A DNA stretch of 64,000 nucleotides from Porites lobata (taxonomy: Eukaryota > Cnidaria > Anthozoa > Scleractinia > Poritidae): contig CALNXK010000033.1 in assembly GCA_942486035.1 (NCBI GenBank), positions 3,621,001-3,685,000 of the forward strand, written 5' to 3'. A program made the translations under genes and the position numbers. This document shows positions 39,850 through 50,340 of the stretch, in pieces (position 1 is the first letter of the stretch; the number at the start of each line of letters is the position of its first letter). A model generated the notes under the pieces. That model was not told where the DNA came from, did not search any database, and worked only from the letters and a program-made list of their open reading frames with translations.

Positions 39850-40235
39850 CATTAAAATGTTTTTAGTTCGCAAAAACCCTGATTGTGTTGGTTGCCAGGG
39901 GCCCGTTTCTCGAAAGTCCCGGTAACTTAACGGGCCCGGAATCATATTTTTGAATCAAAGTCTCAAGAAAAGTAGGGTGTGTTCTGTCCTCTAATGAAGT
40001 CCATTTTGTTTCGTTAGCTAATAACTCTACTGTATAATTTTCAAAACTTCTAAAACTCCCTTCTAAAATGGAAAACAAAACAGCTTAACGGGCCCGGTAA
40101 TTACCGGGAGCTTCGAGAAACGGGCCCCAGGTAACAACTTCGCAATCTCAATATATCCTAGCGACTGAAGGTCGTTGTTGAAGCTTAAATCAAAATCCAA
40201 AATTCCTTCAACAGGGAAACATTTACATTGCAGAA
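39842..40235 (-). pseudogene. Leftover LRR-linker module downstream of NLR copy 1
   Basis: Minus-strand sequence equivalent to the coding linker (IEIAKLLPGNQHNQGFC, preceded by a GILDF-like segment) occurs after the gene's stop codon, interrupted by the MITE 39899-40127. It is a residue of another LRR module of the gene or of a neighbour. Confidence 0.75.
39899..40127. mobile_element. MITE (GGGCCCGTTTCTCGAA ends) with CAG target duplication
   Basis: 229 bp. The left end GGGCCCGTTTCTCGAAAGTC and complement of the right end GGGCCCGTTTCTCGAAGCTC match, and an internal CTTAACGGGCCCGG is also repeated inverted. It is flanked by CAG on both sides (39896-39898, 40128-40130). Copy 2 and the paralogous linker at about 41137-41155 show the uninterrupted site with one CAG. 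The 3-bp duplication fits the PIF/Harbinger type. Confidence 0.88.
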
Positions 40236-40240
40236 ATGGC

Positions 40241-42957
40241 TTAGATTTCTACTTTACAGTTTATGTTCATTGAGTTTAGGAGATTTTTACCTTTATCAGT
40301 CATGTTGGTACCCCAGAGGACTAAGCTGTTTAGTTTGCAGTTAGTGTGTGTGAGTGCTGTAGATAAATGTTTAACCCCTTCATCAGTTATGTTGTTATCC
40401 TCGAGGTCTAAGCTGTTCAGTTTGCAGTTAGTGTGTGTGAGTGCTGTGGATAAATGTTTTACTCCTTCATCAGTTATCTTGTTACCCCAGAGGTATAAGC
40501 TGTTTAGTTTGCAGTTAGTGTGTGTGAGTGCTGTAGATAAATGTTTAAGCCCTTCATCAGTTACGTTGTTACTATTGAGGTCTAAGCTGTTTAGTTTGCA
40601 GTTAGTGTGTGTGAGTGCTGTAAATAAATGTTTAACTGCTTCATCAGTTACGCTGTTACCCCCGAGGTCTAAGCTGTATAGTTTGCAGTTTGTGTGTGTG
40701 AGTGCTGTAGATAAATGTTTAACTGCTTCATCAGTTATGTTGTTACCCCCGAGGTCTAAGTTGTTTAGTTTGCAGTTAGTGTGTGTGAGTGCTGTAGATA
40801 AATGTTTAACCCCTTCATCAATTATGTTGTTATCCTCGAGGTATAAGCTGTTTAGTTTGCAGTTAGTGTGTGTGAGTGCTGTAGATAAATGTTTAACTGC
40901 TTCATCAGTTATGATGTTACGCCCGAGGTCTAAGCTGTTTAGTTTGCAGTTAGTGTGTGTGAGTGCTGTAGATAAATGTTTAACCGCTTCATCAGTTATG
41001 TTGTTACCCCCGAGGTTTAAGCTGTTTAGTTTGTAGTTAGTGTGTGTGAGTGCTGTAGCTAAATGTTTAACTGCTTCATCAGTTATGTTGTTACCCCCGA
41101 GGTTTAAGCTGTTTAGTTTGCAAAAACCCTGATTGTGTTGGTTGCCAGGTAACAACTTCGCAATCTCAATACATCCTAGCGACTGAAGGTTGTTGTCGAG
41201 TAAATTAAAATCCAAAATTCCTTCAACAGATTTAAGTGCATGCACTTATGCTAAACAGTCGAGAGGTGACAGGTTACACCTACTAAAATGAAGCGCATTA
41301 CAACCAATTTTCGCCAGTTTCTTTTGAACTTCTCGATCAGAGGCATTGTTCTCATACATGCAATTGAATAGCGTCACCACTAAAGCCTTGTCTTCATAAG
41401 CTGGCCAACAGATCAGTGTTTCACTTCGTTCCTCTGAATCTTTATCCATCTCGATTTCAATTCGTTGGGTAAACGTTTTTGAGGGAAGAAGATCGCTGAA
41501 AATATCTGTTGACTGTCCTTCTTTTTCAGGCAGCAGTCCAGCCACAAACTGCATCACAACCTTCCATGCGCCTTCCTGGATGTGAGCGGCAACAAAATCC
41601 CGCAGTTGTTCGGAACTCAACGTGTCTACCAAATACTTGGCCGCCAAGAACTCCTGCATGGTCAGGTGTAAAAAGCAATATTGCGCTCTTCCCTCTGCTA
41701 AAGGACGGTCTCTAAAATCAGGTAAACGGTGAAACAGGCCATTACTCTCTAGATCGTTAACTTCGTGTGATTCAAAAATTAGTCTTCCTTTCTTAATACC
41801 ATCAAAAGCAATTTTTCCCAGTCGTGTGAACACATTTTGCACAGAGGAAGGCAGTTCCTTAAACGGCTTAAGAAAATACTGTTGACCTTCAGTTTTATTG
41901 TGGCGATATTGATCATCATCGTAGCTAAAGTAAAACATCCTTACTGCAATTGAGTATATTTCTGTCAGTCTCGTCGGGAGGCTGGTAAAGCCAGTGTTAC
42001 CAAACAACTCTAACAAGCAACTACAAATGATAAAGCAATTAACAGGAACGTAGCAGAAGGCTACAAGGTTTAAGTTACTGGTGATGTGTTGCTTTATGGT
42101 TTCCGCTTTGTCCTCCTCCTTTGTAAACTTCTCTACATAATCATTCACTTGCTCAGTTGAGAATCCCAGAATTTCAACTATTTTGTCGAAGTCAAGACTT
42201 GTGATAAATCTCACGGCATTGGGTCTTGTAGTCGTTAGGATTGTCGCACCGGTAAGAATTTTTCCCTGTACTATTTTCTTCATAAGGAAATAAACAGGCA
42301 TCCTTTCCTCTTCACTGTTTCTGTACGGAATGTCATCTTCATTTATTTTAGTCCTACCAGTATATTCGTCAAATCCATCAAAAATCAACAGTACTCGCTC
42401 TGGGTTATGGCGGATGTAGTTCCAGAGCTCTTCGGAAAGAGCGGTTGAATACTCTGAGTGATCCAGAATCTCGCGAAGATTTAGTTCTTGGTTTCTAGAG
42501 TTAAACATTCTCAGCTTAACGAGAAAGGCAACTTTAAAATCGACTTGCGATTTTTGTGTTTCGTTGAAAAGGTTATCGGACGCCCAGTTGCGAAGAATCT
42601 TTGTGCTAAACATGGTTTTTCCAATTCCAGGACGACCGACAACAAGAATCTTCTGCTCTTTAGCATTAAAAATATCTCCTGGCAGTGTTGGTCGTAAACT
42701 TTCATTGGCTTTGTGGTACTCGTTTAGCTGTTTCACTCTGTCTCCTGAAAAGTCATACTTCGCTCTCCCTTCATAAACAATCAAATTGGTGAAGATTTCG
42801 TCAAGTTTTAGATCTCTTCTAGGTCCTTCGCCTGGATTATGAAAAGGTGATTTGAGGTCTCTGTAAGGTTTGTCAGTGACATCTCGGACATGTTTCTTCA
42901 TACGTTCGATGAAAGGAGCGACTGAGGTTTCGGTGATTAACTCTTGTGGTTGCGGTC
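40241..42957 (-). CDS. NLR copy 1, NACHT plus LRR exon (with internal TAA)
   Basis: Single large exon, acceptor TTTCTTCAG. 42957-41246 encodes NACHT and winged-helix/HD regions and ends ...LSPLDCLA-stop. 41245-40241 encodes the LRR part in the same frame. It lacks three residues (HYD) present in copy 2 after GPQPQELIT. Confidence 0.88.
40260..41125 (-). repeat. Ten 87-bp LRR units, copy 1
   Basis: Units of 29 codons of the type KLNSLDLGGNNITDEAVKHL plus STALTHTNC, nearly identical at DNA level. Variation is mostly at the LxLxxN face (LGGNN, LGRNI, LEDNN, LNSNN, LWGNK). The last unit is truncated to KGKNLLNSMNINC. The antisense strand is also open through the array because of the repeat period. 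Confidence 0.9.
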
Positions 42958-43731
42958 CTGAAGAAAAAACACTCATTAGTTTGATAACAAAATTGATATT
43001 TTATTAATTCACCGACGACGAATAAAACGATAATAATAATAATATTTTCACCACTGTCTGAAATATGCATGTCAAATGTGAAAATATCATTACCGTAAAT
43101 CCTCCTTATTTGAGATTTGGGGGAATTAATTAATTTAGAAAAGACGATGGTATCAGCTCTCCATAGAGAACTACAAAACTAAGTGGAAAAACTCAAGTAC
43201 AAGAAGGTTTAAGGTCATGCACGGAGGATCAGAATCAAATCCAAACTTCCAGTTGGTATGAAACCATCCTGGATCATTCCACACGAAGTTTCACAGTCGT
43301 GATTGATTAATACAGTCTATCAATTATTAGTAAAGAATAATTAGGGGAGGGAAGGGGGGATTATAAGAGGGAGGGGGTTATTTGAGAAGAGGGGGGCTTA
43401 ATACAGGATTTACGGGTATAATGTGGACTATCATGATAGCTTCTAAATATTGCAAATTATCTCAAATCGTACTGGTCCCTAAATAATAAGATGCACACTT
43501 CTAATGCTTCTTGTTATTTTACAGAAATGCATCACATTCACTATAGTACTTGAATCTCAACTTAAACAATTTGAACAAGTGGTGAGTGTTTGACAGCTGA
43601 ATTTGGGATGGCATGCATCCCAGAGCATGTACCATGTAGGTTATCTGTGACCGTACTATGGAACCAACGCAACAGTGGATACAATAAATCAGATGCCAAG
43701 ATGTGGCAGCACTTTATGATAGCATGATTAC

Positions 43732-43917
43732 CTTGATAATGAGGCCATGAACGGAAAACACAGGGTTCATTCAACATGTGTGCAACAAGAGATGCTGCCA
43801 TCACACTGGCACAGGAAGACCAACTCTCTGAAGTTAACTGAGAACCATCTGCATAGTCAGCTATTCCTTTCACAATTAACCACTCAATTTGACAATCAAA
43901 TGCTGCTGTAAATACTC
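43732..43917 (-). CDS. NLR copy 1, exon completing the PNP fold
   Basis: 186 nt, acceptor TTTAACAG, donor GTAATC, phases 1 to 1. Encodes GVFTAAFDCQIEWLIVKGIA then DYADGS and a helix VMAASLVAHML, the C-terminal part of the nucleoside phosphorylase fold. The Asp of GIADYADGS sits where the family's catalytic acid lies. Confidence 0.88.
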
Positions 43918-44216
43918 CTGTTAAACAACAGAACAAACAGTACATGAGGTTTGGGAAAAGTCCTGTTTCATTTAAGTGTCTTCATCAGCAAAATAAGAAA
44001 CTTGACCAGACAGTGGGAGATGCTGGCAGCCATTTTTGTATAAGTTTCATTGTACTGTAATTTAAATTTATCAACAAAGATGAGTGTGGGTGGAAGTGCT
44101 TGCAAGGCTTGTAGAGCCAGGAAACTGCAGTCGAGTGCAGCTGCTCATAACCATGACAACCCTTCGAGTGGCAATAATTCAGGCAGCATCTCACAGCTAA
44201 CCAGTGGAGCTTGTAT

Positions 44217-44762
44217 TAAGTGGAACCCCGCCTTATGGCCACCCTAGTAATACCGTCACCTTGTTATTTTTGGCCTGGCAAAATGGCCATACATTTTATA
44301 ATGAAAAAACCTTGTTAACACAGTCACCCATTGATGTGGCCAATGGCCATATTTTAAAATACCAAACAGTAGTATCTTTTACAATAAAATATTTCACCCC
44401 ACTAAAACTTCACTTGTCAGAAATTTTGAAAACTGAAATGCCTGTGGCATGTCCATTTCATTGACCTAGTAATTAACCTGAGCTTGTTTTTCTACTGTTT
44501 TTAAACTATGGGTCACTTACAATGTACTTTGTGGTGGTCTAATAGCCTATTCTTGAAAACTGTTTTATGTCCTGACAGAGTTTCAAGTAGTTTTTAAAAC
44601 TACGGTACATGATATCTACATTCCTGTTATTTATTTAAGAGAACAGAGTTGTACAGTCCTCAAGTCATGAAGTTTGACCCTGCCCTTGTAATACAGCCAC
44701 CCTGTTGACGTTGCCAAATTGTTTTGACCCATTAGTGACAGTATTAACAGAGTTCCACTGTA
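44217..44762. mobile_element. Pogo-like MITE in intron 2 of NLR copy 1
   Basis: Starts AAGTGGAACCCCGCC and ends GAGTTCCACTGTA, with TTGTTATTTTTGGCCTGGCA and GTGGCCAATGGCC inside. The same element in copy 2 (57599-58172) shows the insertion predates the duplication. Confidence 0.65.
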
Positions 44763-45211
44763 CTTACCAAAGGGAAGGCAGGGTAAGGAGCAAAACAATT
44801 GACGAGTACAAGCAACGTTAATAAGCTACGTGAATGTAATGGTATGACCTCAACAGAGAAGCTGTGAATTCCCCAGGGTCCCTGGAGAGCCCTCTCATTT
44901 GAAAGACCAACTTAACTGGCCAACAATGTCTAGAGTTAAACTTAGCCTAAACTTGATTTAGCCGCATAATGTTTTAGGCAATATGACAATTATTTCTCTA
45001 GCAAAAACCAGAGGATTTCCCAATGAAACTGACAGACATGATTTTAAGTGCCAAACTCCCGACCTTATGATGCTTTAAAGGAAACAAAATTTTTGCTTTC
45101 CTAGTACAAGTATGATGCATGCTACTGTGTCTCTTTCCACCTCAAGGAAAGCTTGACCTGGCTGTGTGCACCTTCTTATAAAGACTGGCTTCAAAAAATT
45201 AGGCAACTCAC

Positions 45212-46075
45212 CTTCTCCTTCATTTTCCATTGCTATTGCCTGAGGATTGGTTTCAGCAAGTTGATCACGTCGCCGTTCCGAAATGACTTGTTCTGGTCCA
45301 CTCAGAAACTCAGCAGCAGTATGAACTTGAACTTGTTGAGCATCAGCCAGGTTCTTCAAAGGTGCTTGCCAGCCATCAGCACAATTCTTAATGACACCCA
45401 GGAAGTGTTTGCTTACATAACTCCTCATGCCAGTTGACTGTTCTTGATTATTGATCACCACTTTGGATGCATATGTTGCTAATTTGGCAGAAACAACAAC
45501 ATCTCCTAACTTGGATTTCTCAGGGTCAAGACCACTACATGCGCCAACAGATATAACTGCTTTAGGTCTTAGCACAGTGGCAGCATTCTTTAAAGAGACG
45601 AGAGAACCACCAGGACCACTTTTGTAACATCTTAACAATGCAACTTTAACTTCCTCTTGACTTTCACTCACATCAGAAAAGTACACATAACCAAGATCAT
45701 CAAAATAACATCTATAAGGATTTTTTAGCTCACTGTAACAAGCTAAAAACTCACAATCCTTCACTGTCAGTAACAAAACATCAACAGGGAGATCAGCATG
45801 TTTTGAAGGTCTGGTTACTGCCTTAATCTCAGCCAAAGATGGGAGAACGTTTTTAAGCTCAGGAGGGTCCCTAATGCACTCTTTTAGAGTCCTTTCCTTT
45901 CTTTCTCTCTTTCTTTTCTTTTTTCTCTTTTTTTTAGATGTGGTTCTTTGGTTCTTTGTTTTGCTTGTAGGATTCTTTGAACTAGCTGTGAAACCAGTGG
46001 TAATCTGGTGAGTGTTACCATCACTGCCCTCTGATCTGCCAGTTGTATCCTCAGAAGATTTGAATATCTTGGATT
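45212..46075 (-). CDS. NLR copy 1, PNP-domain exon
   Basis: 864 nt, acceptor CTGATCAG, donor GTGAGT, phases 1 to 1. It begins with a Ser/Thr-rich linker and a run of basic residues (KKKRKKKRKRERKER), then the PNP_UDP-type fold: LPVDVLLLTVKDCEFLACYS, VISVGACSGLDPEKSKLGDV, ending NPQAIAMENEGE. The same exon in copy 2 is also exactly 864 nt. Confidence 0.88.
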
Positions 46076-46421
46076 CTGATCAGTGGAGGAATAAAATAAT
46101 TACTAAAAATGAGATGATAATAATAATAATATTATACCAAGAATGAGTTGTGCTAGTGGTTTTGCTAAAAAGAGCCCATGTTGAAAGGCAGTTACAAGTA
46201 AACCACCCCCCAGCCTTGCATGTATTAACCAAACAAAAGTTGTCTCTCTCCCCCTCCCAGGGTCTTCCCAGTTCTTACACCCCCCCCCATCCCCACCAGA
46301 ACCCCAAAAAAGAAGGTACCCTTAGAGTTGGTCTTCTTTTTCAGCCTTATTACTCATTGTACAGAGATCACATTTCCACTCTTAACTATTAGTGAACCTA
46401 TTTTCTAACAACAAAAATTAC

Positions 46422-46502
46422 CTTCTTCATCTGAGTCTTCAGTCACATGTCTCTTTCTCTTTGTTGCTTGCATGACAGTAAGTTGAAATGGCTTCACGCA
46501 AA
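46422..46502 (-). CDS. NLR copy 1, exon with start codon
   Basis: Acceptor CTTCCAG at 46503-46504, then 29 nt of 5' UTR, ATG at 46471-46473, and 17 codons MQATKRKRHVTEDSDEE ending in phase 1 at GTAATT. The basic KRKRH is followed by an acidic stretch. Confidence 0.8.
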
Positions 46503-48199
46503 CTGGAAGCAAAGCAACTATGATTAGTAGCACATTTGTCACAACCACAAGAAAAATAGTTAGCCAATGGCTACTGCAAGATAGTGTGCTGACGGGGTAA
46601 TTTGAAATTTTATATGTTTAACAGGTCAAAATTCAGTTCACGTTAAAATTTTTAAAGCTAGGTTGAGTCTTAATTTCCTATGTCTCCTAACCCTAATTCA
46701 TGAATATTATTAGGTCTAGGAGACGAAGGGAATAGAGAATTAACCTAAGGTTAAAGATTTTTAACCTGAATTGAATTTTGACATGTAACATATACACCTA
46801 TAGTTTGAATAACAAGTTTTTGGGATAGTACGACAGTGAGAATACATGTAACAATAATGTCATACATAAATTTATGCTAAATTGAATATGGTCTGTTCTC
46901 AAATGGCACCCTGACATGGTGCTCACCCCAAGCAGATAAAAACATGAACAGTTTGGGACAAATAGATATTGGTTGTTAGCCCTTGCTAGACAAGCTTTTC
47001 TTGGGGTATAATGAAGTATTGATCAAACTTGTAGAGTATTTCCATAAAAACATTCAATTTCTTCTGTATTTCTGAGGGATTACTGACAACATTGAAGTTT
47101 CTTATTTAGTCAAGAGGGACATGAAATATGATACATGTGATAATATGTGTGATTTTCCTGTGAAGGAACTGAGTGTTTTGATTGGACATTATGTGACACA
47201 TAGATGTTTTATGGAGAACTCAGATTTGCAAATTTAATGATGGGTGGAATGGCAAGAACAATAGGGCCTTGTAAGCATTTCCTCCCTTGCTCCGCCCCTC
47301 CCCAAACATCTCTCATGCATTCGACGTGCTCCGTTGCTCATTATACCCTTCAATGTTTTTTTTTCAACTTTTGATATCAACAAGTTAGGGAAAATCCATC
47401 AACATCACTGGAAAGAGTGCCTTGAAATTAGAATTAAATTGCCATGTTTGAAAGTGATTTGTGGAATACTAACGAAGATATAGCTTCTCAAAGTCGTAAA
47501 ATTTTACAGACGTTTATATGGTGGGGGGCACAAACTTGCCCCCAGCATACAGTGAAACCCGGTTAATACGGACACCCAAGGGGACATGCCATAGTACCTG
47601 TTTTATTCGGGTGTCCGTATTAAGGGGTACGTCTCTCTGAAAAAAAAGTCACAGGTCTACACATCTTTTATCAACCTAAAGACTACACCGACATTTTTTC
47701 AAGGAAACACTGTTTAATTTTTTATCTCTAACTTTAACATGTTCACGATCATTAATTTATTATAGTCTCAAGTTAAATCTACCTATTTTCTTGAAATACG
47801 ACAATGGAATCCATGACTTTACTTTGCACTGAACTTTCCTACATACCACAAACTGCTTGGTTTTGTAAAACTGTAATACGACAACGTAAATTAAAAATTT
47901 CTGCAAAACCACATTCAGTGTAAACCCTAACGCCGTTGTTCTATATTTTCTATATTGATCTTTGGTTGTAACCATTACTTTTGGCAGCATGAAACTCTGG
48001 AGTAGCAAAAACAAATGTCTTCAAACAAATCATCCAGCTTTTTTTTACTTAAATGTATCAGTGTTTTATTTATAGACATATATATACAAGTAAAATAATT
48101 ATATAAGCACACATGATTCTTTCCCTCATTATTCACAAGTTTTTTATATGTATCTTTGCAAATTTCTCTTACCAATATTATTTCAACCATTTTTTGTTC

Positions 48200-48860
48200 A
48201 CAGGTATTTTCGTATGGTTTTTCAGAGGTGTTTCTTTAGCAATTTTCTCAAAATTTTGTCATAGGTTTTTTCACAGGATTTTTCAGAAGTGTTTTTGAGG
48301 ATATTTTCTTAAACTTTGATCACAGGTTTTTTCACAGGGTTTTTCACAGGCTTATTTTAGTCACAGGTTTTTTCACAGGGTCCTAAATTTTGAAATTTTC
48401 TCAAAATTTAGGCTGTGTAACATTCACAGGTTTTTTCACACATTTTTCACAGCATTTTCACAGGTTTTCATCCACTAGTGAAAGTTTTCAGTTTAAATAC
48501 TTCATAGACTTTCATTCAATTTAATACAACAACAACAAGTTTATTCAGTATTACCATTTTGTACAGGTGTTAAAGATTAAAATAACAATAATAAACAGCT
48601 AAGTTTGATTTATCTACTGATTTACTTCATAGCATGTTTTCATAGCATGTTTTCAGTTTAAATACTTCATAGACTTTTCTAGCATGTGTCAACTTCATAG
48701 GCACTTCATAAGTGTCTCAAGGAACTTCATAGCACTTTACCTCACATGGAGCATTTCACGGCTTGTTCATAGGGCTATGAAGTTTTTAATTTCAAAACTT
48801 CAGAACCTGCTTAATAGCTTTGTGCAACTTCATATTCCCTTCATAACTATTTCATAGACA
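48200..48860. repeat. Two adjoining degenerate short-motif arrays
   Basis: 48200-48475 repeats variants of TTTTTTCACAGG about ten times at irregular spacing. 48480-48860 repeats variants of ACTTCATAG, including AGTTTAAATACTTCATAGAC at two places (near 48490 and 48657). No coding potential. Confidence 0.6.
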
Positions 48861-48883
48861 ATCCTGTTAGTAGTGTAATGTAC

Positions 48884-49350
48884 ACCCGGGGGGGGGCACT
48901 TGGGTATTTTTTGGGTCGGTATGTGCCGCCCGGGACTCCAAATTGGCACCCCGTTCTAAAAGAAATTTCCCCTAAAATTGATACCCCGTTCTAGAAATGG
49001 GCCGATTTTTTATACCCCATTCTAGGATTCACCCTAAAACTGATACCCCGTTCTAGAAATGGGCCAATTTTTTATACCCTGTTCTAGAAAGTTTGAAAAT
49101 TGAAATAGCCCTGTTTTTTTAAAAAGATATTTGTTTATTTGTTCGACTTATACATCAAATAAATGCTTCTTCATAATCAGCAACAATTTTAAGCAGAAGA
49201 TAAAGCCGAGATTCACAATTTTTTATACCCCGTTCTAGAAAACACCTCTGAAATGGATACCCCGTTTTAAATCAGGAGCTTCAAAATCACGACCCCGTTG
49301 GGCGGCACATACCCGTATAGGTAATGTATGGGAGTACCCCCCCCTGGGAG
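48884..49350. mobile_element. MITE with G-run ends and TATGTGCCGCCC subterminal repeat
   Basis: Left GTACACCCGGGGGGGGGCAC ... GGTATGTGCCGCCC, right complement GTACACTCCCAGGGGGGGGT ... GGGTATGTGCCGCCC. Inside, about 58 bp (TGATACCCCGTTCTAGAAAT then GGGCC) is repeated in tandem twice. Confidence 0.65.
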
Positions 49351-50089
49351 TGTACATAGTGTACAGATAACCAGTGTCCATAAAGCGAGGTTGACCATAT
49401 ATTGATACTTGAGAATATGTGACTCAGGATATAGAACAATGACCTTTGTCTGTATTAACTGGTGTCCGTATTAAGTGGGCTTATTTTACAGAAAATATAT
49501 GACCATTTCATTGGGACAAACGTAACTGTCCGTTATTATACAGGTGTCCATAGAGTAGCCGTGCAAGAGTTGACAAACATCGCTATAAGCTTAAAGGGAG
49601 AGGGAGAATAGACATTTACACGGTTTTTGACATGGATCAGTTAGGGAAAATCTGTCGACACCACTGAAAAGAACGACTTGAATTAGTACAATTTGCCAAA
49701 TTTATAAGTAATACGTCTTAAGGAAGCGAAGATATAGCTTTTCAGACGTTTGTACAGTGGAGCTAGCCCCAACCAGTACCAAAGTGCAATAAAGGTGTTA
49801 CTGATAATCGAATCAAGGAGTCACATGATTACCCTCTTTTGATCATTAAACGATCGTTGTTTTACAAACTACCACTTGTTGGAACGCTTTATGAACGAGG
49901 CATAACATAATAATAAAATAGGCACTTTTGTTTTTCAAAGAAGTGATGCAAATAAGTGCGGAAGTATTCTAAAGTTTAGCCTTAGCACTAAGGGGACCTG
50001 ATATAACACTTCAACTTGCATACAATAAAAGACACAGTATACTAAGATTTAACTTAAAACAAAAAAAAGGAATTAACTTCGGCTCTTAC

Positions 50090-50340
50090 CTTGACAAGCA
50101 TTGCAATGCAATGCGGAAAATCTACTTAACAGAGAAAGAACAACAGCAAGAGGCTGAAGAGGCCACGAGATGGAGCTTGATGAAGTTGTATGATGGGACG
50201 CTCGCAGAATAAATCAACTCAGCCGATATTTTCAGGTTTTTCCCACCATAAAAAAGTCGAAAGTTAACCACTGAAAGGGACCCAGACGACAACGAAAACA
50301 CTGTAACTTCCACATGCACACCGACGCCGATTAAACGTTC
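50090..50340 (-). other. Probable 5' untranslated first exon of NLR copy 1
   Basis: A minus-strand consensus donor (TCAAG then GTAAGAG at 50089) ends a stretch unlike the AT-rich surroundings. The next downstream acceptor in a known gene is the one at 46503, giving a 3.6-kb 5' intron. A 65-codon upstream ORF (50319-50122) lies in it. CCAAT (minus strand) at 50392-50396 is a candidate promoter element. The upper limit is a guess. Confidence 0.45.

Larger units (their letters stand above)
40241..46473 (-). pseudogene. PNP-NACHT-LRR receptor, copy 1, with a premature stop before the LRRs
   Basis: Coding exons 46422-46473, 45212-46075, 43732-43917 and 40241-42957 join in frame. From the start there are 937 codons to TAA at 41246-41248: a Lys/Arg-rich tail (basic run 65-79), a nucleoside-phosphorylase-fold domain (about 110-370, with MENEGEG 300-306 and GIADYADGS 323-331), and NACHT (Walker A GRPGIGKT 475-482, Walker B LLIFDGFDEY, TTTRP, and the NLR motif FLHLTMQEFLAAKYL). 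Beyond the stop the same frame continues 334 codons through ten 29-aa LRRs to TAA at 40241. Copy 2 has TTA (Leu) where copy 1 has TAA. The locus is either a recent pseudogene or makes an LRR-less PNP-NACHT protein. By analogy with NLRs and with immune ATP nucleosidases it would be a cytoplasmic or nuclear innate-immune sensor-effector (inference). Confidence 0.85.
38470..46572. repeat. Segmental duplication, copy 1
   Basis: Collinear with 52517-60667. Homology starts at CCCGAGATACTTCATTTTGG and ends near AATAGTTAGCCAATGGCT. It covers a whole PNP-NACHT-LRR coding region, its introns, and about 1.8 kb of downstream sequence. Differences include the nonsense base, the LRR number, a MITE at 39899, an indel in intron 3 (about 59 bp near 43270) and one near 44790. 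Confidence 0.9.
47550..49570. mobile_element. Split pogo-like element
   Basis: The left end CAGTGAAACCCGGTTAATAC follows TA at 47548-47549 and is succeeded by GGACACC units. Related units (GTGTCCATAAAGCGAGGTTG, GGTGTCCGTATTAAGTGGG) resume at about 49370-49480. About 1.7 kb of other repeats sits between. The right end is not resolved. Confidence 0.45.
47381..49765. repeat. Pair of ~150-bp direct repeats flanking the nested stack
   Basis: 47381-47545 and 49636-49765 share AGTTAGGGAAAATC, GAAGATATAGCTT, CAGACGTTT and a GCCCC end in the same order and orientation, about 2.25 kb apart, diverged. Confidence 0.5.
46503..50089. other. Presumed 5' intron of NLR copy 1, full of nested repeats
   Basis: Contains a local direct repeat pair (47381-47545 and 49636-49765), a split pogo-like element starting at 47550, a TTTTTTCACAGG degenerate array (48200-48475), an ACTTCATAG degenerate array (48480-48860) and a G-run MITE (48884-49350). 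No coding exon seen. Confidence 0.5.

Noticed and set aside
40263..41036. 257-codon plus-strand ORF opposite the LRR array of NLR copy 1
   Set aside because: It is the antisense of 87-bp repeats: one stop-free antisense unit repeated stays open. The product is a monotonous repeat with no known fold and the sense strand is clearly LRR.
43985..44194. Extra coding exon in NLR intron 2
   Set aside because: Short open frame conserved between copies only because the whole intron is duplicated; exon phases already match without it.
50122..50319. 65-codon minus-strand ORF as a separate small gene
   Set aside because: Better explained as an upstream ORF in the probable 5' untranslated exon of NLR copy 1, ending before the donor at 50089.
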